Positions 1-9,700 of a stretch of DNA of 33,672 bases are shown here, one piece after another. The translations under genes and the position numbers were made by a program. Position 1 is the stretch's first letter, and the number at the start of each line of letters is the position of its first letter. Below the pieces are notes generated by a model. It did no database searches and was not told the origin of the DNA. It saw nothing but the letters and a program-made list of their open reading frames with translations. The stretch comes from an uncultured Bacteroidota bacterium (GTDB lineage Bacteria; Bacteroidota; Bacteroidia; Chitinophagales; Chitinophagaceae). The stretch lies in NCBI GenBank assembly GCA_903835005.1, contig CAILLK010000002.1, positions 1 through 33,672 of the forward strand, written 5' to 3'.

Positions 1-1655
1 GGCGCAATAGCCGCCGCCGCCGGTAAGCGTATATACTGTCGGCAAAGGGTTGATCGTGATCAGCTGGCTGCCTGCCATGTTGCTGGTGCAACCTGTAGTC
101 GCATTGATGCCAACCGCTGTATACGATCCTGCCGCTGTCTGTAGTCCGAAGGATATCGATGACCCTGAACCTGCAGTCGGTGTTCCTGTAGTCACCGATC
201 CGTTATATAACTGATAGTTGACTCCTGAGGTTGAACCGGTCAGACCTACTGTTACACCTGTGCCTCCTGAGCAGTAATTCCCACCACCGCTTACATTAAA
301 TGTAGGTGGTAGCGGATTGATAAATACCGTTACGCTGCCAGACATACTTGATGTGCAACCGGTAGTGGCATTAGTTGCCACAATAGTATAAATACCTGCT
401 AGTGTCTGGTTACCAAAGCTAATTGGGCTGCCCGTACCAGAGGCGCCGCCTATTAAAGTGGTGCCGTTGAATAACTGGTAATTAACGCCTGAATTGGAAC
501 TGCCAAGGCCTACAGGCACACCAGTACCGCCTGAACAATAACCGCCACCGCCAGTCATACCAAAGGATGAAGGTAATGCAAGAACAGTTACGGAGACACT
601 TCCGGTCATATTATTGGTACACAATATTGATGTATTAGTAGCTACAACAGTATAGGAACCTGACGCCGTAACCAGACCAAAGTTTATTGCCCCCCCTGTT
701 CCGGCAACTGCCGACCCGACAGCAGTAGAACCCAGCATCAGCTGATAATTGACACCAGACTGAGATCCGCTCAAGCTAATGGTTACTCCTGTGCCACCAG
801 CGCAATAAGCCCCGCCGCCAGATACACTAACAGAATAAGCTGTAGGCAGAGGGCTAAGTGATATTATCGCAGAGCCCGACATAACATTCGTACATGATGT
901 TACTGTATTAATTGCTGAAACTGTGTAAGTACCTGCAGTGGACTGTAAGCCAAAACTGATGGGACTGCCTGTTCCTGATACTGTTGCACCACCTACGGGT
1001 GAGCCCCCCAGCAATAACTGATAATTGGTTCCAATTGTTGAGCCCGATAGTCCGACTACTACTCCAGAGCCACCAACGCAGAAGCTGCCGGTAGCTGGCG
1101 TAACCGAATACGCTGTTGGCAAAGGATTTGTACTGACTGAAACACTGCCGGTCATTGTTGCATTACAGAATGTCGAAGCATTCGTTGCGAAAACGGTATA
1201 GGTCCCGGTTGCGGTCTGCAATCCGAAACTTATCGCACTTCCGGTACCTGCAACTGCTGTGCCTGTAGGTGCGCCTCCAACATACAACTGGTAATTAACA
1301 CCAATAGTTGATGACGAAAGACCTACTGTTACACCTGTACCACCTATACAATAAGATCCGCCACCGGTAACAATATATGCCGCAGGTAAAGGATTGATGG
1401 TAACTACCGCAGTACCCGACATAGTATTGGCACAGGCGGTACTGTAGGCTGCAATGGCCGTATAGGATCCTGCCGCATAAGTACTTGTACCGAAAGAGAT
1501 GGAACTTCCCGTACCTGTGGCAGTACCTACAATGGATACTCCATTAAACAATGTGTAACTTACTCCTAGCCCTGAACCGCTTAATCCTATTGGAACTCCG
1601 GTTGTGCTGCCAGCACAATATGCGCCGCCACCTGTCATTGTAAAGGACGATGGAG
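1..1655 (-). repeat. Stalk repeat array, repeats 1-6 and start of 7 (gene 1)
   Basis: Tandem ~267-bp units encode ~89-residue repeats. Read on the minus strand, repeat 1 begins near 1655 (SFTMTGGGAYCAGS) and repeat 7 is cut by the window edge after VYTLTGGGGYCA. Every complete repeat contains two cysteines, one in the opening YC/FC motif and one in the TGC/TAC motif near its end. Repeat-to-repeat similarity within the gene is lower than similarity to the same-numbered repeat of the neighbouring gene at 3756-11942. Confidence 0.92.
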
Positions 1656-3237
1656 GAGCTGTAACATTAAATATAAGTGTAGTGATGCAACCTGTTGAAG
1701 TTGCAGTAAATGATATGGTAGCAGTACCAATGGAAACTCCTGTCACAACGCCAGTAGAACTGATTGATGCCACAGATGGAGCAGAACTGGACCATGTACC
1801 GCCGCCCGCTGTTGCATCGGATAAGGTAGTTGGAAAACCCACACAAACACTTGCCGCACCAGTAATAGGCGCATCTGCATTTACAGTCATTGACTGTGTA
1901 ATATAACAACCCGTTGGCATGGTATAGGTAATAACCACACCTCCACCACTTACCCCTGTTACAATACCTCCCGAAACAGTAGCCAGACCTGTGCTGCTGC
2001 TGGTCCAGGTTCCGCCGGTTGTTGCATCACTCAATGTAGTACTTGCACCGGAACATACTACGGAACTTCCTGTTATAGTTGCAGGATTTGCCACGACTGT
2101 CACTGGCAAGGTAACTGAGCAGCCCGAAGGGATAGAATAGGATATGGATCCTGATCCAAGCGAAACACCTGTAATGCTTCCTGTTGAAGGGTTGATAGAT
2201 AAAATTCCACTGCTGCTTGCCCATGTACCACCTGAAGTAGCATCATAAGCAAGTCCACCACTTCCGAGGCAAACAGAACTTGTGCCTGTGCCAAGGGTAA
2301 TACCAGAGAGAACGCTTACAGTAACCGGAATAAACGAGGCACAACCTGAACCCAGTGTATAACTTAGATTAGCAGTACCTGAGGCTATTCCTGTTGCTAC
2401 ACCACCTGAAGATATTGAACTGATGGCTGTATTGCTGCTGCTCCATGTGCCACCTGTAGTTACATCGCTGAATGATGAAGTACTCCCTGATATAATACAA
2501 GGATTTCCTGTTATTGCTGCTGGTGTCGGATTATCAGATACTGTAACAGTGGTTGCCGTTGATGTTGACCCTCCCGATGTAGCTGTAACACTGTAGACAC
2601 CCGCATTGGCACTTGTAATTGAAGGAATAGAGATGGTTGCAGTGGTAGCTGTAAACCCTGCAGGTCCGCTCCAGCTGAATGTTGGGCTCGAAGCAGATGA
2701 ACTGGCTGTAAGCGTTAAAGTTGAACCATCGCAGACGGTTGTTGCGCCAGTTACTGTGGGCGGTGCTGTACCCGTCAGCCATACCTGAATTTCTCTGTGA
2801 TTCGGATTACTGCTTCCGGCTACGGTCTGAAACTGCAGTTGCGTTGTGGTTACCGGAGGAAAAGTAATTGAATCCTCAGTACAGGTACTGGTCACAGAGT
2901 AGGTATAAAAAGTAACCCAGGCCGATCCGTTCCAGTATTGCATTGTACAATTAAGCATTGGCCTGTTACTTTTATAAAGCACTATTTTATTAAAAGTTAC
3001 AGCCGTTGACCAGGTATAGTTTATCCAGCCATTTGTTGTCACCCATCCCCATGGTGTTGCAGAACTCGTACAAGTCCCGGAATTGGCGGCAATAACCCCA
3101 TCATTGTAATTGGAGGCTGCATAAGTTGTTGCCCCTCCACCAGAATGGGAAGCAACAGCAGAAAGCGCAACGTTTACCTGTGCATACCCTGATAAGCTAA
3201 GGGTAACTGCCAGCAAGAGAAAATAGATGTTTTTCAT
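1..3237 (-). CDS. Giant T9SS-type repeat adhesin with F5/8 type C head (partial, C-terminus beyond window)
   Basis: The frame is open from an ATG at 3237 to the window edge, giving 1079 codons without a stop, so the C-terminal part is missing. The N-terminus is a signal peptide (MKNIYFLLLAVTLSLSGYA, then Q). Residues ~21-148 resemble an F5/8 type C (discoidin-like) carbohydrate-binding domain: NVALSAVASHS near the start, YAASNYNDG, WGWVTTNGWINYTW and a closing REIQVWL. An Ig-like domain follows (~150-235), then four BIG2-like units (~235-530), then six complete ~89-residue stalk repeats and the first 12 residues of a seventh. Each stalk repeat has the pattern GGGxYCxGGTGV, NYQLYNG, GTGxxISFG, GTYTVVATN, TGC, NPLP. 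Its first six repeats match those of the 3756-11942 gene in order. I infer a secreted surface adhesin. By analogy the missing part should hold about 14 more repeats, three Ig-like domains and a sorting domain. Confidence 0.9.
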   Translation of the reverse strand, partial: MKNIYFLLLAVTLSLSGYAQVNVALSAVASHSGGGATTYAASNYNDGVIAANSGTCTSSATPWGWVTTNGWINYTWSTAVTFNKIVLYKSNRPMLNCTMQYWNGSAWVTFYTYSVTSTCTEDSITFPPVTTTQLQFQTVAGSSNPNHREIQVWLTGTAPPTVTGATTVCDGSTLTLTASSSASSPTFSWSGPAGFTATTATISIPSITSANAGVYSVTATSGGSTSTATTVTVSDNPTPAAITGNPCIISGSTSSFSDVTTGGTWSSSNTAISSISSGGVATGIASGTANLSYTLGSGCASFIPVTVSVLSGITLGTGTSSVCLGSGGLAYDATSGGTWASSSGILSINPSTGSITGVSLGSGSISYSIPSGCSVTLPVTVVANPATITGSSVVCSGASTTLSDATTGGTWTSSSTGLATVSGGIVTGVSGGGVVITYTMPTGCYITQSMTVNADAPITGAASVCVGFPTTLSDATAGGGTWSSSAPSVASISSTGVVTGVSIGTATISFTATSTGCITTLIFNVTAPPSSFTMTGGGAYCAGSTTGVPIGLSGSGLGVSYTLFNGVSIVGTATGTGSSISFGTSTYAAGSYTAIAAYSTACANTMSGTAVVTINPLPAAYIVTGGGSYCIGGTGVTVGLSSSTIGVNYQLYVGGAPTGTAVAGTGSAISFGLQTATGTYTVFATNASTFCNATMTGSVSVSTNPLPTAYSVTPATGSFCVGGSGVVVGLSGSTIGTNYQLLLGGSPVGGATVSGTGSPISFGLQSTAGTYTVSAINTVTSCTNVMSGSAIISLSPLPTAYSVSVSGGGAYCAGGTGVTISLSGSQSGVNYQLMLGSTAVGSAVAGTGGAINFGLVTASGSYTVVATNTSILCTNNMTGSVSVTVLALPSSFGMTGGGGYCSGGTGVPVGLGSSNSGVNYQLFNGTTLIGGASGTGSPISFGNQTLAGIYTIVATNATTGCTSSMSGSVTVFINPLPPTFNVSGGGNYCSGGTGVTVGLTGSTSGVNYQLYNGSVTTGTPTAGSGSSISFGLQTAAGSYTAVGINATTGCTSNMAGSQLITINPLPTVYTLTGGGGYCA

Positions 3238-3386
3238 AAACTTTTTTTTAGTAGCTCGATTCTTTATTCAACATATAAAATGAACAACACAATGAAAGGA
3301 CAAACTGCCCTGCCAGATGCTTTTTTTTGCTGAATAAAAATTGGCTACTAAGATAATATTTTTTTAAGAAACCTTTCAAACTAGTC

Positions 3387-3414
3387 CAAATTTACTTTAT
3401 TTATATTATGTCAA
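3387..3414 (-). promoter_or_regulatory. Possible Bacteroidota-type promoter of the leftmost adhesin gene
   Basis: On the minus strand TTG (3412-3414) is followed after 17 nt by TAAATTTG (3387-3394), which fits the Bacteroidota TTG / TAnnTTTG pattern. Transcription would start near 3380, giving a leader of about 140 nt before the ATG at 3237. The spacer is AT-rich, so a chance match is possible. Confidence 0.3.
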
Positions 3415-3699
3415 TTAATATTTAAAAAATTGAAATTCTATTACATATACATAACTAATAATTAACAAATATACTACCGCTGCAATAAATAATTGTTAGT
3501 TAATTACATAATTCGCATGCAAAATATTTAATAATAATATATCCTTATCTAAAGCAAATCTTTAATCATAAAAATTTACCTGTTTATAATCCCGGATTAG
3601 AATTACCATTTTTCTCATTAAAAAGCATAATAAACGCTCTTTAACAGATAACATTTCAGTTAAAATCAGCGCCTGCAGTATCAGAACAGAATTAAATAA

Positions 3700-3733
3700 A
3701 TCAGGCTTTCCTTAAGTATGAGGAAAGCCTGAT
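3700..3733 (-). terminator. Intrinsic terminator of the 3756-11942 adhesin gene
   Basis: A perfect 13-bp inverted repeat (ATCAGGCTTTCCT at 3700-3712, AGGAAAGCCTGAT at 3721-3733) with an 8-nt loop lies 22 bp past the stop codon. On the minus strand it is followed by a T-rich stretch (TTATTTAAT). The stem sequence is nearly the same as that of the terminator at 12424-12463. Confidence 0.82.
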
Positions 3734-3755
3734 CTCCGGAAAAATATCAGCCGGA

Positions 3756-6700
3756 TTATTGTTCTACTACAAAATGGAATACCCTGTTCTCGCTGGCTGA
3801 TTGCAGGTTAAGCAGATACATACCGTTGGCCAGATTGCCTGTCAGTTGAATCTTCTCATTGATTTCACCATTATGTGTCATTACTTTCTGGTTGTAAATC
3901 ACCTGTCCTATCATATTCACTACCTGAAGTGTTACTTCCTCATCTGCTGAACTTACTGTACCTTTTATGGTAAACTGCCCGTTGTTCGGATTAGGTATCA
4001 ATGTGAGATTGCTGCCTGCAACTGTTACAGGTTTCACACCCACATTTGCAACATGCAATGTAACGGAGTTAAAGCCTGTGAGACCAGAACAGCCGCCTGT
4101 GCTTACCACCTGGCAGGTAATTGAATCGCCGTTGGCAAAACTAACACTGGTCAGTGTATTGCCGGTAGCGCCTGGTATCACCACGCCGTTATCGAGCCAG
4201 GTGATTACCGGTGATGGTCCGGCATTCACAATATTTGCTGTAAGTGTTACAATCTCACCAGCCGCAATATTGATACCCGGGTTAACTGAGATAGTTACAA
4301 CCGGTGTTACCGGAGCATCTACTATCATGGCTATATGGCTTGTACTGGCTGTATTTTCGAGACGGCAATTGTAGTTGCTAGTCATCACACAATACAGATT
4401 ATCGCCATTTGCTGGTGCATAGCTGAATGAAGATGCAGTGCTCACCGCAAAGCCATTCTTCAGCCATACAAATGTGGGTGCGGTACCACCATAGGTATAG
4501 GACGCTGTATAGGTTACGCTGGTACCCATACATACCTCGGTGCCCGGATCAATTGATGCTGTTATAATTGGAGTCTCCTTGGGTTGCACTGTCATTGTTA
4601 ATGAACCAGTTGCACTGGATGGCATAGCGCAATTTGCGTTGCTCACCATTGTAACACTTACGACATCGCCGTCAAGTGGTATGTAATTGTAAGTACTACC
4701 AGCACCAACAAATGTGCCATTAATAGTCCATTGGTAGGTCGGGGCAGACCCGCCATTTACTGAAAGAGCGGTAAACAGGGTATAGGTTCCCGAACATATT
4801 GTATCGCCTGCAGTGTTGGATACAGTAACAAGTGGAGTAACCAATGGATTAACTGTTATAGTTGCTGATCCGCTCATAATAATTGAACATCCTGTTGTGG
4901 CATTTGTTCCCATTACAGTATATGAACCATCAGCTGTCTGATACCCGAAATCAAGTGGCCCCCCGGTACCTGTAAGTGCACTAATGGAACCTGCCGGACC
5001 AGATAAATTATAGATTACACCAGCTGCAGAACTGCTTAAACCAACATGCTCTCCTGCACCACCTGCACAGTAGTTACCTCCGCCGGTAACTGAATAAGTG
5101 GCAGGCAGCGCGTTAATGCCAACAATTTTATAACCAGTCATTGTGCTTGTACATCCCGTAATGTCGTCAGATGCAACTACGGTATAAGTGCCCGGTGCAG
5201 ACTGTAAGCCAAACGTTATTGGAGTGCCCGATACGCCACCTACTCCTGTTCCGGCAGCAGTTGCACCTACATATAACTGGTAAGTGATTCCGGATGCTGA
5301 TCCGCTCAGGCCCACATTCACACCTGTGCCGCCGGGACAATAATTGCCGCCGCCGGTTACAGGATATGCTGCTGGTAATGGGTTAATTGCAACCGCAGAG
5401 CTGCCTGTCATTACAGATGTGCAGCCTGAGCCAGACGTTGCTTTTACTGTATATGTGCCTGCGCCGGTTACTGATCCGAAACTGAAGGAGGTCCCTGTCC
5501 CATCCATCGCGCTGCCCGTAGATGTACCACTATTCCATAGCTGGTAGCTTACACCAAGTGAGGATCCGCTCAGGCCAAGTGCTATACCTGTCCCCCCTGC
5601 ACAATAACTGCCGCTGCCGGTAATAGCATACAATGCAGGTAATGGATTAATCACTACCGTTGCCGAGCCTGCCATATTGCTGCTGCAGCCTGTGGTATTA
5701 TTGGTACCCACCACTGTATATGCCCCTGCCGTTGTCTGCAATCCGAAGTCGATAGCCGCTCCGGTGCCGGGTATCGGTAATCCAACCGCTATGCCGCCCG
5801 GGGCATATAGCTGGTAATTGATCCCTGCATTCGTGCCGCTTAGACCTACATGTACTCCTGTGCCTCCGCTGCAGTAATTGCCGCCCCCGGTTACTGTATG
5901 TACTGCCGGTAGCGGACTGATCACTACATTAAGGCTTGGTGTCATGTTGTCACTGCAGCCAGTCGTGGTATTGGTTGCATGTATTGTATAAGTGCCGGTA
6001 CCTGTTACATAGCCGAAACTCAGGCCTGAACCTGTACCTGATGCTGGTGTGCCTATGGCTACAGGTCCATTGTATAACTGGTAGCTGATGCCCATATCCG
6101 AGTTGCTCAGCATCATCCCTACTCCGCTGCCACCTGTGCAGTAGCTGCTCGATGTACCTGATGCTGTGTATACCGTCGGCACAGGATTTATCCCAACCGT
6201 TACTGAGCCTGTCATTGTGTTCTTGCAGCTTGTGGCTGTAGCCATAGCTGTTATTGAATAATTGCCAGCAGCTGTCTCCAGTCCGAAGTCAAGTGCGGAT
6301 CCTGTACCCCCGATTGCTAATCCAATTGGTATGCCACCTATATTGATCTGGTAATTTACGCCTGCATTTGAGCCGCTAAGCATAACATGTACACCGGTAC
6401 CACCTGCACAGTAATTCCCGCCACCTGTTACTATATACGGTGTTGGCAATGGATTAATGCCCACATTCACACTCCCTGTCATCAGCGCCATACAACCTGT
6501 GCCCGAATTAGTGGCCATTACTGAATAAGTGCCTGTGGCCGACTGCGGACCAAAGTCCAGGCCGCTGCCGCTGCCGGGAAGTGAGGCGCCAACCATTGAG
6601 GTGCCGTTATACAACTGGTATATCGCAATCGGGTCTGATCCGCCAAGCGTAATATCTGCACCTCCGCTTCCTGCACAATAGTTGCCGCCTCCACCTATGG

Positions 6701-9700
6701 TAAAGCCGGCAGGCAAAGGATTGATACTTATTAAGGCGCTGCCAGTCATTGTATTGGTGCACCCGGTGACTGTGTTCGTGCCTATTACTGTGTATGTGCC
6801 GCCTGCGGTTACACTGCCAAAACTGATGGCGCTGCCGCTGCCTGAAACACTGCTGCCTGATGGCGCACTACCGGTAAAAAGGCTATAGACTGTGCCGGTT
6901 GATGAGCCGTCGAGACCGATGACTGTGCCGGTACCACCTGCACAGTAACTGCCGCCGCCGGTTACATTAAATGCTGCAGGTAGCGGGTTAGTGCCTACTG
7001 TGGCGCTGCCGGCCATCATATTAGTACAGCTCGTGCCGCTGGTTGCAATAACAGTATAGCTTCCTGTTATTGTCTGTAAGCCAAAGCTGATGGCTGATCC
7101 GGTGCCCGGTACCGGGGTACCCATTGGCGCTGAGGCGTCGAACAACTGGTATAATACACCTGCTGCAGAATTGCTCATACCTACATTCACTCCTGTGCCG
7201 CCAATGCAGTAATTGCCACCACCGGTTACATTATATACAGTGGGCAAAGGCTGTACAGAAACTGTAGCGCTGGTCAACATGTTATTGCTGCAGCCGCTGC
7301 CAGTGTTCACACCTACTACCGTGTATGTGCCCGGCGTTGTTTGGGCTCCGAAACTTATCGGAAGCCCTGTACCGGTAACTGTTATACCGGCGGAAGTAGG
7401 ACCATTGTATAGCGTATAGCTGACACCTGCATTGGAACTGTCAAGACCCAGTATCACTCCGGCGCCGCCTGGGCAGTAACTGCCGCCTGGCGACATCGCC
7501 TTTGGTACAGGTAAGGGATTAACTGCTAATGTTGCTGTACCTGCCATGCTGGCGGTGCAGCCTGTCGATGTGTTTGTCGCCGTCACTGTATAGAATCCAG
7601 CTGCTGTTCTCGCTCCGAAGTCTATTGCACTGCCAATACCGGATACCGGAGCGCCGGAAGGAATGCCCCCTGTAATCAACTGGTAAGACATTCCTATGCT
7701 TGAACTACTCAGTCCAATATGTATGCCTGTGCCGCCCGCACAATAACTTGTAGCCGTTTGTGTAACGGTATAAACCGATGGTAGCGGGTTGATGGAAATG
7801 TTCACACTCCCTGACATATTATTCTGGCAAAAGCTGCCTGGTGTTATTGCAGTAATGGTATACGTTCCTGAGGCGGTTTGTGCACCGAAATCAAGTGCAA
7901 TACCCGTACCCGGTAGCAGTGACCCTACTGGCAGACCTCCATTATATAATTGATAATTGACACCTGACACTGATGAACTTAGTAATACATGTTCGCCACC
8001 TGCGCCTGAACAATAGGTTCCGCCACCGGTAACTGAGAATACTGCCGGCAACGGATTGATGGATATCGATGCGCTTCCTGCCATAGTATTGGTACATCCG
8101 GTTGATAGTACAGTTGCAATTATGGTATAGGTACCGCCTGCTGTTAACGGGCCATAGGTCAATGGACTACCAGTGCCTGCCAGAGGTGATCCTGAAGCAA
8201 TAGCTCCGTTATATAGCTGGTACATAACTCCTGTTACAGAACCACCTAGGCTTACTGTAAGCCCGGTGCCGCCGCTGCAGTAACTACCCCCGCCTGTTAT
8301 TGAAAACTGCACAGGCAATGTATTGACATTAACTGCCACGTTGCCCGACATAACACTGGTACAGCCCGTGAAAGGATTGGTGGCTACTACTGAATCTCTT
8401 GAACTAGCTGTCGTTTGGGTACCAAATGAGATCGCTGTTCCTGTACCTGTGACAGGTGCACCTACAGCGCCTGCTGTATTGTACAATTGATAACTGAAGC
8501 CTGTATTTGAAGAGGAAAGACCAATGGTAACCCCCGATGTTCCGGCGCAATAGCCACCACCACCGGTAAGCGTATAAACTGTTGGCAGCGGGTTAATGGT
8601 AATCAGCTGGCTGCCTGCCATATTGCTGGTACAGCCCGTAGTTGCGTTGATAGCAACTGCCGAATAAGAACCTGCTGCTGTCTTCAATCCAAAAGATATT
8701 GCGGATCCTGAACCTGCTGTTGGTGTTCCAGAAATGACTGATCCGTTGTATAACTGGTAATTTACACCTGTTGTTGATCCGGTCAGGCCAATTAAAACCC
8801 CTGTTCCGCCTGAGCAGTAACTGCCGCTGCCAACTTCAGTGACATTGAATGTAGCAGGAAGCGGATTAATAACAACTGAAACACTTCCCGACATATTTGC
8901 AGTGCATCCGGTTGTGGCATTAATAGCAACAACTGTATAGGTACCGGCCAGAGTCTGGTTACCGAAAGTGACTGAACCGCCTGTTCCTGAAGCGCCGCCT
9001 ATATAGGTAGTGCCATTGTATAACTGGTAATTGATGCCTGAGTTAGAACTACCAAGGCCCACGGGTACACCGGAACCACCTGCACAATACCCGCCGCCTC
9101 CGGTAAGGCCGAATAAATTGGGTAAGGGTGAAATTGTTATGGCTATACTGCCGCTCATACTATTTGTACATAATGTCGTTGTATTTGTTCCAATGACTGT
9201 ATACGACCCGGCTGTTGTCTGAAGTCCGAAACTGATAGATGTCCCGGTTCCGGCTACAGGTGAACCAATAGCAGTAGAGCCCTGCATCAACTGGTAGTTC
9301 ACGCCGATCTGTGATCCAAGCAGCCCAACAGGTACGCCCGCACCACCTGCACAATAAGTACCTCCGCTGCCAACGGTCATCGTATAGGCAGTTGGCAGAG
9401 GGTTAGCTGTAATTACTGAAGTACCCGACATTATATTCGTACAGGAGGTTGCAGTATTAATTGCCGATATTGTATACGTACCTGCTGTTGTCTGGCTGCC
9501 AAAGCTGATAGAACCTCCAGTTCCTGCTACAACTCCACCAACCGGAGAGCCGCCAAGCAATAACTGGTAATTAGTTCCGATTGATGAACCCGAAAGTCCG
9601 ATTACTACCCCTGTCCCACCAGAACATACACCTCCTGAAGATGGTGAAATTGAAAACGCTGTTGGCAGCGGGCTGGTACTGACTGTTACGCTGCCGGTCA

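Larger units (their letters stand above)
3238..3755. other. AT-rich intergenic spacer upstream of the leftmost adhesin gene
   Basis: This 518-bp non-coding stretch separates the stop of the 3756-11942 gene from the start of the leftmost gene. It holds the terminator at 3700-3733 and a possible minus-strand promoter at 3387-3414. It is strongly AT-rich, with poly-T runs at 3242-3249 and around 3321. No credible gene is visible on either strand. Confidence 0.7.

Noticed and set aside
1604..1906. Plus-strand ORFs inside the adhesin arrays (here 100 codons; similar ones near 2606, 5344, 6682, 7213, 9031, 10213, 22083, 27009)
   Set aside because: They are the opposite-strand reading of repeat DNA that clearly codes on the minus strand. 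Their Pro/Val-rich products mirror the Gly/Thr-rich repeats and have no independent features.
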